Positions 26,336 to 36,500 of a DNA stretch of 64,000 nt are shown here, piece by piece; position 1 is the first letter of the stretch; every line of letters begins with the position of its first letter. Location: the NCBI RefSeq assembly GCF_900048895.1, contig NZ_LT160639.1:67001-131000 (forward strand), written 5' to 3'. Position numbers and translations under genes: made by a program. Source of the stretch: Neglectibacter timonensis (GTDB lineage: Bacteria; Bacillota; Clostridia; Oscillospirales; Acutalibacteraceae). The notes under the pieces are model-generated. The model was not told where the DNA came from, made no database searches, and worked only from the letters and a program-made list of their open reading frames with translations.

Positions 26336-27445
26336 ATGTCAAACAAAACTAGGGGCACCCATTTCAAACGTCTGCTGCTTTCCTTTCTGGTTCTGTATAC
26401 TGCATACAGTCTGATCCCTACGGCTGTGTACGCAATCGGGCAGATGGGCAGCTCAGATGCCTCTACCAAGACAAACCGGGAGGCCTCCGCTTCGGAACCG
26501 GAACCCTACTCCAGGGCTCCGCAAGATTCCCCCTCTCCGGAAAACAGTTCACCTGCATTTTTAGACGGGAGACGCCTGCCCGCTCCTGTCAGCAGCACAG
26601 CGTCCAAAAATTCTTTCTTTACCGTCTATGATGCCGGGACAAAACAGCTGCTCAAGGTATCTGAACAGGAGTTTCTCGTCTCAGCCCTAGCCTGTGAAAT
26701 GGACTTATCAGCGCCGGAGGAGGCGCTCAAAGCGCAGGCTGTCGCCATCTATACGCTCTACAGCTACAAGCGGGCATCCGGCGAAAAGGTGAATGGCGCC
26801 GACTTTGCCTGTGACAGCGAAAGCTGGCTGGTGTACGTTCCAAAAGAGGCCATGCAAGAACGCTGGGGAGAAAATTTTGAAGAATACTATGCTGTTTTAG
26901 AAGCCATTGCGGAAGATGTCTGCGGGCAGCAGCTCATGATAAACGGCCGCACCGCCTGCGCCACTTATTTCGCAATCTCTGCCGGCAATACGGAGACGGC
27001 AGAAAATGTGTGGGGGCCCGGCCTGGCCTATCTTCAAGCCGTAGCCAGTCCAGGGGATGCGTTCTGCGACGGGTATCTCAGCGAAGCGGTTTTCAGCGCT
27101 GATGAGATCAGGGATGCCGCCGGGCAGCTTGCGGAAAAAAACTTCGATTTTTCCGGACCGGAGGAGGATTGGTTCCAAAACCAGGAGCGATCTCCTTCCG
27201 GTTATACAAAAAGCATCCAGCTGGGTGGAGTCACTTTGACAGGGGCTGAGCTGCGCTCCATGCTTTCCCTGCGCAGCGCCTGTCTCGAGATCAGCTATGC
27301 GGACGGCAGTTATACTTTCACGGTACGCGGCTGGGGGCACGGTGTGGGTATGAGCCAGGCCGGCGCTGTTTTTTTGGCCCGCCAGGGAGCGGACTACCGG
27401 GAAATCCTCAATTATTATTACCCCGGCCTATCCCTTTCCATATGA
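26336..27445 (+). CDS. spoIID: Stage II sporulation protein D (peptidoglycan lytic transglycosylase)
   Basis: 369 aa. One N-terminal membrane helix (about residues 12-32) is followed by a Ser/Pro-rich linker (to about 90) and the SpoIID/LytB domain. The catalytic glutamate is Glu121 in LACEMDLSAPEEALKAQAVA, and the C-terminal signature is GWGHGVGMSQAGA. SpoIID strips glycan chains at the septum during engulfment. AAAGGAG lies 8 nt before the ATG. Its 3' end overlaps the convergent mscS gene by 28 bp. Confidence 0.93.
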   Translation: MSNKTRGTHFKRLLLSFLVLYTAYSLIPTAVYAIGQMGSSDASTKTNREASASEPEPYSRAPQDSPSPENSSPAFLDGRRLPAPVSSTASKNSFFTVYDAGTKQLLKVSEQEFLVSALACEMDLSAPEEALKAQAVAIYTLYSYKRASGEKVNGADFACDSESWLVYVPKEAMQERWGENFEEYYAVLEAIAEDVCGQQLMINGRTACATYFAISAGNTETAENVWGPGLAYLQAVASPGDAFCDGYLSEAVFSADEIRDAAGQLAEKNFDFSGPEEDWFQNQERSPSGYTKSIQLGGVTLTGAELRSMLSLRSACLEISYADGSYTFTVRGWGHGVGMSQAGAVFLARQGADYREILNYYYPGLSLSI

Positions 27446-28260
27446 TCCAGATGGACATCCAGCTGCGGGAAGGGAATCGCAATTTTCTCCTTATCAAAGG
27501 CAAGCTTCACTCTTTCCTGCATGGAATAATACAGGTTCCAGTAGTCGCCGCTGCTGCACCACAGCTTTGCCACCAGTGTCACGGAACTCTCCTTCAGTTC
27601 CCCCACCGCTATAACAGGAGCGGGATTCTTAAGAACCCGTTCCTCCTCCTCCGCGATGCGGGCCAGCAGCGCTTTGGCTCTTTTCAAATCCGCCCCGTAT
27701 GAGATCCCATAGCTCAGGTCCAGCCTTCGGGTGAGGTTCGAATTGAAATTCACCACAACATCGCCTGTAATCTTGGAATTTGGTATGATGACCTCCTTGT
27801 TGTCAAAGGTCGCCAAGGTGGTGGACAGGATTTCTATGCGCTTGACCGTACCTTCGTAGGTTCCAAAAGCCAAATAATCCCCCATCTTAAAAGGCTTGGT
27901 AAAGATAATCTGCATCCCGCTCACCAGATTGGAAAGGCTGCCCTGCAGCGCGAAACTGGCTGTAAGGCCCGCCGCACCCAAGGCGGCAATCAGGGAGGTG
28001 ATGTTGATACCCAGCTGGGCCACAGCGCTGATACATGCCACTACCAGCACCAACGTCTTCACCAAAGACCCTATAAAGCTGACCACCAGCGCATCAGCCT
28101 TTCCCCGGGAGGCCGTGCGCTTGGTCAGCTTCGCAGCCAGCTTTGCCAGCCACCAGCCGCCCAACAGGATCAGCGCCGCCAGCAGCAGGTTCCCCGCAAA
28201 TCCGCCGGCCCAATCCACCAGTTTTTTCAGGATGTTATTCCAGGTTTCCTGCACATTCAT
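27418..28260 (-). CDS. mscS: Small-conductance mechanosensitive channel
   Basis: 280 aa with three N-terminal membrane helices. TM3 carries the MscS pore signature (LIAALGAAGLTASFALQG), and the beta domain follows (FKMGDYLAFGTYEGTVKRIE, IPNSKITGDVVVNFN). The channel opens on membrane tension to release osmolytes. It is convergent with spoIID, and there is no hairpin terminator between them. Confidence 0.95.
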   Translation of the reverse strand: MNVQETWNNILKKLVDWAGGFAGNLLLAALILLGGWWLAKLAAKLTKRTASRGKADALVVSFIGSLVKTLVLVVACISAVAQLGINITSLIAALGAAGLTASFALQGSLSNLVSGMQIIFTKPFKMGDYLAFGTYEGTVKRIEILSTTLATFDNKEVIIPNSKITGDVVVNFNSNLTRRLDLSYGISYGADLKRAKALLARIAEEEERVLKNPAPVIAVGELKESSVTLVAKLWCSSGDYWNLYYSMQERVKLAFDKEKIAIPFPQLDVHLDHMERDRPG

Positions 28261-28433
28261 TCCTCCTTTTTCTGCCTATTATAGTGCGTTCCGGGGAAAG
28301 CCGCAAGTTTTGTTCAGAACGCCCTGCTGCAGCCGGCTTCCGGGCACGCTCTCAGACTTCGCTCTTGGAAACACGCAAAATTCAAAAATTCTGCCGGATA
28401 ATTTTTCCTTACCTGTTTTTCCTGCCTGAAAAC

Positions 28434-28444
28434 TATGCTATAAT
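28434..28444 (+). promoter_or_regulatory. Extended -10 promoter of the MORN/MBL operon
   Basis: TATGCTATAAT: a perfect -10 (28439-28444) with an extended TG. No good -35 is seen 17 nt upstream (TTTTTC). It lies about 45 nt before the MORN protein start. Confidence 0.5.
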
Positions 28445-28489
28445 GTCTTCTATCAAGTCGTTTTATCGGGTAATAGGAGCGTTTTAGTT

Positions 28490-30334
28490 ATGGAAGCAAT
28501 TACGACGAATGCCATGAGTTCCAGCCTTCTGGCGCGCAACGTATACTGCGTCTGCTTTACAGCCAGAGACAGCATGGATATATTTCACGGAGAATTTGCC
28601 GAGGCGCGAAAGAAATTCTTCACCGGCAACGGAAAGACGGTCCGGGTGGGCCAAAGGGAAATCGTCAAGGGTTTCGACGGAAAGCTGCAGGGAAAGCTTA
28701 CACGCAGGTCTTTTTACTGGAAAAAAACCGCCCATAAGTCGGCTCCCTCAGGCAATAAAAAGGTTGCTCTGGAGGAATCCTTCGACCATAAGGGAGGAAC
28801 CATGCTGGTGCTTCGGGATTTCCGGGGCATTATTACTGGGCGCATGTTTTTCGATAGAAGTCAGATCTGGCTGAAATCCGAGTACTATGAGCCGAGGGAT
28901 TATTCCAACGCCCGGGTCATTTTCAAGCCCTGCGATACCTTTGACGCCGTGGAGCGGTTTGACTACGACCGGGAGAAAAAGAGGTATCGCTCCACCCTGC
29001 TCTACCCCGTACCGTATTTGCCGGGCAGTGCGGAGCAGAGCCTGCTCAACGCCCGCTTTGGAGAACCGCAGCTCATCCTCTCTACGGGAGAGGGAGATTT
29101 TTGTTACTGTCCTGAACAGGAGGCGGACAGCCGCAAAAATGCGCTGAAGGATATCGGAAACGGTTCCATCCTGCTGATGCCTGCCTGGGAGGTCAAAGAC
29201 GGTTCCCTCACCGGTGAAAGCCAGGAAGAACCTGAAAGCGAGATCGCTTTCACAAGCCTGGAAGAATACGCCCGCATCCGTCCACCCGAGGAAACGGCTG
29301 TGGCCGCCGCGCCGGAAGCGGAATTGCTGCAGGACGAGACGGCGCAGCTACGCGCAGCGGCAGCCCGTGAGCATTCTCCAGAGCCCGAGAATCCGAAGTC
29401 AAACTGCACAGAAAAAGCAGAGCCGGACGCTTCAGAAATTTTGGAAGCCGCCCATAGCTTCGCAGCACAGAAGCCGCAGCAACCTGAAAAATCTTCAGAA
29501 TCAGAGCGTGCCCGTCTCCCGGAAGCTCCGGAAGACCGGGAAATTCTGGACGCCGCCCATAAGGCCGCAGAATCAAAGGACAACGCCGGCAGGATGGAAA
29601 GCGAAAAATCCGCCGCTGCCTTCAAAGAAGCAGAACAGACGGCAGCAGTCCCGGTCACTGAAGAAGAATATCTGGAGGCAGAATCAGAAGGAGCTCCTTT
29701 GTCGGCGGAATCCGGAGCAGGGTACTGCGGTTCCATCTTGGACGGCAGAATTTCCGGCCGCGGCCGCACGGAACAGCCCAACGGTCTCACCGCATACGAC
29801 GGAGACTACATGGACGGAAAACGCCACGGCTTTGGTTCCTATTATTATAAGGATGGCGCCCTCTGTTATGCGGGCTTTTGGAAGGACGACAGAAAGGACG
29901 GCGTCGGCGTCTCGTTTCGGAATTCTGACCACGCCCTGCACGTAGCTCCCTGGGAAGAGGGACGGCCCGGTAAATTTGCCTCCCTTTTTGATCGGTCCGG
30001 CAGCTTGCGTTATGCCGGCAGAATTGAAAATGGAAAGAAACAGGGCGTCGGCATCTCCTATAATGGAGAGGACGGCAGTGTTTTTGTGGGCAAATGGATG
30101 GACGGAGTTCCCACCGGCTACGGCACAGCCTTCGACCGTGAAGGCAATCTTCTCTACACCGGTATGTGGAAGGATGGGAAGCGCTGCGGAAGCGGGACAG
30201 AATTCGACGAAAACGGAGAAATCGTGTTTTCAGGCGAATGGAAGGATGGAAAATACCACAACGGTATCCTCTACAAAAAACTGACGAAAGACGAGCTGAG
30301 CGAGGCTTCGGGACAGGCGCCAGGCCAGTCCTGA
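28490..30334 (+). CDS. MORN-repeat protein with uncharacterised N-terminal domain
   Basis: 614 aa, no signal peptide or membrane helix. Residues 1 to about 240 form an unrecognised domain with many aromatic and basic residues (FHGEFAEARKKFFTGNGKTV). Residues about 255-405 are a Glu/Ala/Pro-rich, probably disordered linker with two copies of an EIL(E/D)AAH motif. Residues about 411-600 hold MORN-type repeats (GDYMDGKRHGFGSYYY, GFWKDDRKDGVGV, GKWMDGVPTGYGTAF, GMWKDGKRCGSGT, GEWKDGKYHNG). MORN repeats often scaffold proteins or bind phospholipid. It is followed 27 nt later by an MBL-fold gene with which it forms a two-gene unit. Function unknown. Confidence 0.85.
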   Translation: MEAITTNAMSSSLLARNVYCVCFTARDSMDIFHGEFAEARKKFFTGNGKTVRVGQREIVKGFDGKLQGKLTRRSFYWKKTAHKSAPSGNKKVALEESFDHKGGTMLVLRDFRGIITGRMFFDRSQIWLKSEYYEPRDYSNARVIFKPCDTFDAVERFDYDREKKRYRSTLLYPVPYLPGSAEQSLLNARFGEPQLILSTGEGDFCYCPEQEADSRKNALKDIGNGSILLMPAWEVKDGSLTGESQEEPESEIAFTSLEEYARIRPPEETAVAAAPEAELLQDETAQLRAAAAREHSPEPENPKSNCTEKAEPDASEILEAAHSFAAQKPQQPEKSSESERARLPEAPEDREILDAAHKAAESKDNAGRMESEKSAAAFKEAEQTAAVPVTEEEYLEAESEGAPLSAESGAGYCGSILDGRISGRGRTEQPNGLTAYDGDYMDGKRHGFGSYYYKDGALCYAGFWKDDRKDGVGVSFRNSDHALHVAPWEEGRPGKFASLFDRSGSLRYAGRIENGKKQGVGISYNGEDGSVFVGKWMDGVPTGYGTAFDREGNLLYTGMWKDGKRCGSGTEFDENGEIVFSGEWKDGKYHNGILYKKLTKDELSEASGQAPGQS

Positions 30335-30361
30335 TCAGCCGGCTCCTGCGGAGGGCTTTTT

Positions 30362-31681
30362 ATGCTGTGGATTGAACTGAACAATGTGGAATATGGAGAA
30401 TGCATCGTGCTCGGCGGCAGGGACCGCAGTATCCTGATGGTCGATTGCGGCAGCATGAACCAGAAAGTCCGGGACGGAGACACCCCGTTGGACGTGCGTT
30501 TTGAATCCATAGCAGAGCGGTACGAAGACGCTATGGACCGCTTCTTCCTTCTCACACACTACCACCGGGACCATCTGTGCGGGCTGAAAAAGCTGCTGGA
30601 CTCCCGGGAAGGCTATTTCAGCCGTGTATTTCTGCCCAGCATGCCTCTGGATTCCCACGGCATTCCGCTGCTGTTGGATTTTGCCATGTTCGCCTATCTT
30701 TTTCTGCCTCCGCAGACCGACTGTTCTCAGGTGAATACTTCCTGTATCCGTATCTTCCGCATGTTGGGCGAAAAACTGGGACCTGACCGGATTTTTACTC
30801 TCCGGGCGGGGGATTTGTTCCACTTCGACGGCGTAGACTACAAGGTTCTCTGGCCACGGGTGGAAGAATTTCCTTTTGAGGCGGAAGTCGCCTCGGCTGT
30901 TGAGGAGATGAATATTCTGTTTTCTTCTCCTTTCCTGCCTGAATGCGAACAACGATTTCTGGCGCTGAAGAATGATTTTCTCTCCCTCTATGTTAAGTGC
31001 TGCGAAGCATTTTCTGTTTCTGGCCGTGCGCTTCCGGAAAAACGCCGTCAGTATCTGGCAGGGCTGGATGAAACCCTGCGGGAAATCGAAGGGTTGAAGG
31101 CAGAGCTGAATCTCTGTCCCAACGCTCACGATGTACGGGAAATTTTGGAGCGTCCCATCAGCGCCACCTCCTATTCCGACTGTATCAACGCCGCCTCCGT
31201 TGTGTTCCACAATGTACGTGCCAGAGAGGCCAGCTTTGACGATATTCTGATGACCGGCGACGTGACTCCGGAGGTTCTGGAAAGTCTGCAGGACGAATTG
31301 TATGACGGCTATAATGTGCTGAAAGCGCCCCATCATGGCACTGCCTCCGGCTACTGCCGGCTGTTCTCCGAAATGAGCGCCGCCCATATTCTCATCAGCA
31401 ACGGGGAATACCATGCGGGAGGTTCCGTGGCGCAGGAATATATCGACCTGCAGGATTCTGTGCGTCACTGCACCAACCACAATGCCTGCAAATGGTTCCA
31501 GACCTCCCAGGCCTGCTGCAACAGGCTTTCCTATTGCTATGACCAGGAGCCCGGCGCAGGATTAGTGATCAAATGCCCCGCCGCCACTGGAAGGCGTGCG
31601 GAACCCGGCTGCCAGATCCGTACTGTGGGCCCCTCCGGAGAGCACGCCTGCATCTGTGAGGACAGCGGCAGGCCTTACTAA
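30362..31681 (+). CDS. ComEC-like metallo-beta-lactamase fold protein
   Basis: 439 aa. The metal-site motif LTHYHRDHLCG has H66, H68, D70 and H71; a later GD (MTGDVTPEV) and KAPHHGTASGY give further ligands, the pattern of the ComEC/Rec2-type MBL domain. An insert of about 130 residues between strands is predicted helical. There are no membrane segments, so it is not a DNA-uptake channel. It may be a cytoplasmic nuclease or phosphodiesterase. GGAGGG lies 6 nt before the ATG, and a terminator follows. Partner of the MORN protein by position; the joint role is unknown. Confidence 0.85.
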   Translation: MLWIELNNVEYGECIVLGGRDRSILMVDCGSMNQKVRDGDTPLDVRFESIAERYEDAMDRFFLLTHYHRDHLCGLKKLLDSREGYFSRVFLPSMPLDSHGIPLLLDFAMFAYLFLPPQTDCSQVNTSCIRIFRMLGEKLGPDRIFTLRAGDLFHFDGVDYKVLWPRVEEFPFEAEVASAVEEMNILFSSPFLPECEQRFLALKNDFLSLYVKCCEAFSVSGRALPEKRRQYLAGLDETLREIEGLKAELNLCPNAHDVREILERPISATSYSDCINAASVVFHNVRAREASFDDILMTGDVTPEVLESLQDELYDGYNVLKAPHHGTASGYCRLFSEMSAAHILISNGEYHAGGSVAQEYIDLQDSVRHCTNHNACKWFQTSQACCNRLSYCYDQEPGAGLVIKCPAATGRRAEPGCQIRTVGPSGEHACICEDSGRPY

Positions 31682-31692
31682 TACCAAAAATG

Positions 31693-31727
31693 AACAGACA
31701 GGGCGCAACCTGTCTGTTTCTTTTTGG
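31693..31727 (+). terminator. Terminator of the MORN/MBL operon
   Basis: A 10-bp perfect stem (AACAGACAGG / CCTGTCTGTT) with a 6-nt loop, then TCTTTTT. Confidence 0.9.
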
Positions 31728-31821
31728 GAAGACAAGTGGTATAATTAAGTGGCAAATCAGTGAAATAAAACGCATTTCTCTCTATGTACCGCCGGAGTTC
31801 CCTCCTGGCGGTTTCCAGCCG

Positions 31822-32013
31822 TCAGCGCAGCATTTTCTCCACATCGCCGATCAGGTTGCCCACTGTGTGCATGGCCTTCCCAGCATTTTTCTTCATGTGG
31901 CTTGCCTTGCGGTGGCCGCCGGCCATTGCCTTGGTACTGATTGCGGCAACCGTGACGCCTGCCAGCACTCCCATGCCGATTCCTTTTGCTACGTTCATTG
32001 TCTGTTTGTACAT
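31822..32013 (-). CDS. Small YtxH-like protein
   Basis: 63 aa from the ATG at 32013, behind GGAGG (9 nt). It has a single hydrophobic segment (GMGVLAGVTVAAISTKAM, about residues 13-30) followed by a basic, helical tail (KASHMKKNAGKAMHTVGNLI). This resembles the short YtxH/gas-vesicle-like small proteins of Firmicutes, which often sit at the membrane. Function not known. Confidence 0.65.
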   Translation of the reverse strand: MYKQTMNVAKGIGMGVLAGVTVAAISTKAMAGGHRKASHMKKNAGKAMHTVGNLIGDVEKMLR

Positions 32014-32164
32014 CGTATCGAACCTCCAAATCATGATTGTGGCGTTGAGCAGTTTTAAAACTGTGGACAATTTCATGGTTCCCGTCTCCTTCTTCCATTA
32101 TGCGAGAAAAGTCCTTCCAAAAGGGCTTTTCTAAAATCTATTTTTTGAAAGGCCGTGTTTTCCT

Positions 32165-32698
32165 TTGGCATCTCTCCACATCGTTCTGGTGGAGCCGGAA
32201 ATCCCCCAGAACACAGGCAATATAGCCCGTACCTGTGCCGTCACCGGTGCGGCGCTGCACTTAGTGGGTCCCATGGGCTTCCCTTTAGACGACAGAAAGC
32301 TTCGCCATGCGGGTTTAGATTATTGGAACCTTTTGACTCTTTCTCATTATGAAAGCCTTCCCGAATTTTTTGAAAAAAACAGCGGCAATTTCTTCTTTTT
32401 CTCAACGAAGGCACAGAAACGGTATTCCGACGTCTCCTACCCGGACAACAGCTATCTGTTTTTTGGAAAAGAATCCGCCGGACTTCCGGAATCCCTGCTG
32501 TTCGGACACCCGGATTCCTGTGTGCGCATTCCCATGCTGGAGGGCGCACGGAGTCTGAATCTTTCCAATTCCGTGGCCATCGGCGTGTTCGAGGTGCTGC
32601 GGCAGTGGGGCTTTCCAATGCTGCAATGCAGCGGCGAGCTGCGGCAGTTTGATTGGGCCGCCGCAAAATCAGCTCATCCGGATTCGGAATATCTGTGA
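32165..32698 (+). CDS. trmL: tRNA (cytidine/uridine-34 2'-O)-methyltransferase
   Basis: 177 aa SPOUT-class methyltransferase. The N-terminal HIVLVEPEIPQNTGNIARTC and the knot motifs LFFGKESAGLP and RIPMLEGARSLNLSNSVAIG are diagnostic. It modifies the wobble base of leucine tRNAs. The start is a TTG at 32165 (no ATG is available before conserved sequence), with GAAAGG about 12 nt upstream. It opens a run that continues with the ABC transporter genes. Confidence 0.93.
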   Translation: MASLHIVLVEPEIPQNTGNIARTCAVTGAALHLVGPMGFPLDDRKLRHAGLDYWNLLTLSHYESLPEFFEKNSGNFFFFSTKAQKRYSDVSYPDNSYLFFGKESAGLPESLLFGHPDSCVRIPMLEGARSLNLSNSVAIGVFEVLRQWGFPMLQCSGELRQFDWAAAKSAHPDSEYL

Positions 32699-32741
32699 GT
32701 TTTCTCACTTACATATAGAATCGGAACAGGAGGAATGTATC

Positions 32742-33446
32742 TTGTCTCATTTCATCGAATTTGAAGATGTCTGTAAATATTATGTCATGGGAGAAAATAA
32801 GATAACGGCGGCAGACCACATCAGTTTTTTTGTGGAGAAGGGAGAGTTCTGCATCATTGTAGGCCCTTCCGGCGCCGGCAAAACCACTGTGCTCAATATG
32901 TTGGGCGGAATGGACACCTGCGACGAGGGACGTATTGTGCTGGACGGGAACCTGATCAGCGAATACAGCCAAAAGCAGCTGACCACCTACCGCCGGTACG
33001 ATGTGGGCTTTGTGTTCCAGTTTTACAACCTGGTACAGAACCTGACCGCCCTGGAAAATGTGGAACTTGCAAGCGAGATCTGCCGGGATCCGCTGGACGC
33101 CAGGGAAACCCTGACCGGCGTTGGGCTTGGAGAGCGGCTGCGGAATTTCCCCGCCCAGCTTTCAGGCGGAGAGCAGCAGCGTGTGGCAATTGCACGTGCT
33201 CTGGCCAAGAATCCGAAAATCCTGTTGTGCGACGAGCCTACCGGAGCCCTGGATTACAACACCGGCAAGGCAGTGCTGGGGCTGCTGCAGGACACCTGCC
33301 GGAATACAGGCCGAACGGTAATTGTCATCACCCACAACAGCGCCCTCACCGGTATGGCGGACCGCATCATCCGTATTAAAAGCGGCAAAGCTGTCTCAAA
33401 TGAAGTGAACCTGCATCCTACTCCCGTTGAGGAGATCGAATGGTAG
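32742..33446 (+). CDS. ABC transporter ATP-binding protein, MacB/LolD type
   Basis: 234 aa from a TTG at 32742, behind GGAGG (8 nt). Walker A is GPSGAGKTT, the signature LSGGEQQR, Walker [13 protein letters not shown], and the H-loop VITHNS. It should power the FtsX-like permease encoded next, in a system of the kind that exports peptides or acts on the cell envelope. Confidence 0.95.
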   Translation: MSHFIEFEDVCKYYVMGENKITAADHISFFVEKGEFCIIVGPSGAGKTTVLNMLGGMDTCDEGRIVLDGNLISEYSQKQLTTYRRYDVGFVFQFYNLVQNLTALENVELASEICRDPLDARETLTGVGLGERLRNFPAQLSGGEQQRVAIARALAKNPKILLCDEPTGALDYNTGKAVLGLLQDTCRNTGRTVIVITHNSALTGMADRIIRIKSGKAVSNEVNLHPTPVEEIEW

Positions 33447-33546
33447 TTCCCACTTTTTACGACCGTACCGCATTTTTCAGGCTGCGTCTTTCAAATTCTT
33501 GGGAACAGAAGATTGCCGCAGCCCGGAGAAAGGAAATATTCCTTCC

Positions 33547-36500
33547 ATGAACAAAACATACCATAAGACAGTGCTTCGTACCATCCGCAGCACCCTGTCC
33601 AGATTCCTGGCTATTTTTGCCATTGTTGCCCTGGGTGTCGGCTTTCTCGCCGGACTGCTGTCCTCCCCTGTGGATATGCGGTTTTCGGCAGACCATTATT
33701 ATGACGAGGCAGACCTTTACGACATTAGAATTCTCTCTACACTGGGCCTGACCGACAGTGATTTGGAGGAAGTCCGGAAACTGGATGAAGTTGAGGCTGT
33801 CATGCCGGTGCATGACAGCGATTTTGTCCTGCTGTCTTCCGAAGGGGACTCCTACACCACAAGAATGCACAGTCTGCCGTCAGACACTGGAGACGGCAGC
33901 GCCGATTATCTGAACCGCCTGACCCTGGTGGAGGGCCGACTGCCGGAAAAGGCGGGTGAATGCGTGGTGCTGTTGAGCAAATCAATCGGGCAGCAGCACG
34001 AATGGGTGGGGCAAACGCTTACGCTTGACCCCGATGAAGAAGATTTGAAAGACCATGTTGCCAACACCTTCACCGTGGTGGGTACTGTAAAGGGTCCCGC
34101 CTATGTCTCCATGGAGCAGGAGCACACCACCGCAGGCAGCGGTAAGGTGGGGCTTCTGGCCTATACGGCGGATGACAGTTTTACCATGGATTATTACACC
34201 GGGTTCTACCTTTCAGTCCGCGGCGCCAAGGACATGAATTCCTTCGGCAGCGCCTACGAAGATGCTGTTGCTGCGGTGACCGATCAGCTGGAAACCCTGG
34301 GCAAAGACCGCTCTGCCATCCGTTATGAACAGATTGTAGACGATGCCAATGCCGAATTGGATGATGCCAAAGAGGAATATGCAGAAAAAAAGGCCGAGGC
34401 TGACCAGAAGCTTGCGGATGCCAAACAGGAACTGGACGACGGAGCCCAGGAGATCGCAGACGGTGAAAAGGAGCTTAAGGACGCCCAGTCCGCCATCGAT
34501 AACGGTCAGGCAGAGTTGGATTCTAACCGAGCCTCCTATAATACCCAGATTGCCTCAGCCAGGCAGCAGCTGAACGATGGATATGCCCAAATTCAGAACT
34601 ACCAGGCCCAGCTTGACGAGGGAAAAAAGCAGCTGACAGATGCGCAGGCGCAGCTGACGGAAGGCTATTCCCAGCTCTCTGACGGCGATGCCCAGTTGGA
34701 AGCCGCCAAGGCCCAGCTGGACGCCACCCAACAGAATCTTGACGGCCTGGACAGCGGCAAAGAGGCGCTCTGGCAGACGGCCGCCTCCCTGGGGCTTCCC
34801 GTCTCCGACACCACAGATGCAGGCGCTCTGGCTATGATTGCTCAGCTGCAGAGCTTGCTGGGCTCCGGGACAGAGCTGCCTATCCCACCGGAACAGGCAG
34901 CCGCTTTGGTGGAACAGCTCAGCTCTCTGCAGGGCGGGCTGCAGGCTTTGGCGGAACAGGGGCTGGATACCGTTTCGGCCCGAACCCAATTGGAAGCCGG
35001 GCTTGCAGAGTATGAGAAGAACCTAGCTGCCGCACAGGCTGCAAGAACACAGCTGGACGCCCAGCAGAAACTGCTGGATGACAAGTCAGCTGAACTTCAA
35101 AGCCAGCAGGATACTCTGAACGCAAACAGAGCGGAGCTGGATGCAAACGCCGCTGTATTGCAGCAGACCATCGACTCCACAGAAGCCCAGTTTAGCTCCG
35201 CTGAGGCAGAACTGGCAGATGCCCGGGCTCAGTATGCCGACGGGGTCCAGGAGCTGGCAGACGCCAAGCAAAAACTGGCAGACGGCCAGAAAGAATATGA
35301 GGAAAAGAAAGCGGAGGCTGAAGAGAAGCTATCTGATGCAGATGAAAAGATCAAGGATGCCGAGGCGCAGATCCGGGATATCGAAGAGGGTGAATGGTAT
35401 CTGTTCACCCGGGATGACAATGTAAGTTTCTCCAGCTATGATTCCAATGCAGATAAAATCGCTGCCATCGCCACGGTGTTCCCTGTCTTTTTCTTCCTGG
35501 TTGCAGCACTGGTGGCCCTCACCACGATGACACGCATGGTGGAGGAAGAGCGTCAGCAGATCGGCACATTAAAGGCGCTTGGGTACTCCTCTGCAAAAAT
35601 TGCGGGAAAGTATCTGTTCTACGCCGCCTTTGCCAGTGTGACGGGCAGTGTGTTCGGCCTTCTGGTGGGTATGAATCTCTTCCCCACCATCATCATCAGT
35701 GCCTACAACATCATGTATGACATCCCGAAGATTTTGACTCCTTTCAATTTCCCTTACGCCCTCTTTTCCTCTCTGGCAGCCATCGCCTGTACGCTGGCTG
35801 CCACCCTCAGCGCCTGCTGGGCCGAACTGAGGGAAGTGCCTGCACGCTTGATGCTCCCAAAAGCTCCAAAGGCCGGAAAACGGATTTTCCTGGAATATAT
35901 CACGCCTATTTGGAGCCGCATGAAATTCACCCGCAAAGTCACGGCCCGAAATTTGATTCGATACAAGAAACGCTTCTTCATGACCGTGATCGGTATTTCC
36001 GGCTGTACGGCCCTGCTTGTGACTGGTTTCGGTATCAAGGATTCCATTTCCGACATCGTCTCCCTTCAGTTTAACGACCTGAGCAAGTACCAGTTAACCG
36101 TCGGCCTCAAGGATCCCAGCGCCCTGGAGGGACGGGATCTCCAAAAAATCCTATCGGACAAAGAACGTATCAAGGGCTCCCTCGCCGTCATGCAGAACGA
36201 CGGAAAAATCGTGCCGAAAAAGGGAGACCCTGCAGACAGCATCACCATCTTCGTACCTTCCGACGCTTCCGCTCTGCCGGATTATTTCACCTTCCGCCAC
36301 CGTACCGACGACCAGCCGGTCGCCTTTGATGAAAACTCCGTAATCATCACGGAGAAGCTTGCGGAGCGTCACCACCTCAAGGTCGGGGATACCATCACCG
36401 TGGAGAACCAGGCGGAAACAAAAGCCAGCTTTACCATTACAGATATTTGTGAAAATTATGTCTACCACTACCTCTATCTGTCCCAATCCGCCTATGAAAA

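Noticed and set aside
29214-29945. Long open frames overlapping the MORN gene on both strands
   Set aside because: They come from the Glu/Ala-rich codon bias of the MORN gene; no ribosome binding sites or family motifs.
28490-31681. Type III CRISPR or toxin-antitoxin unit for the MORN/MBL pair
   Set aside because: No repeat array, nuclease toxin motif or small antitoxin is seen; only the two long genes are present.
33500-33546. Upstream extension of the ABC permease
   Set aside because: The frame is open, but residues before MNKTYHK look random and would overlap the ATPase end.
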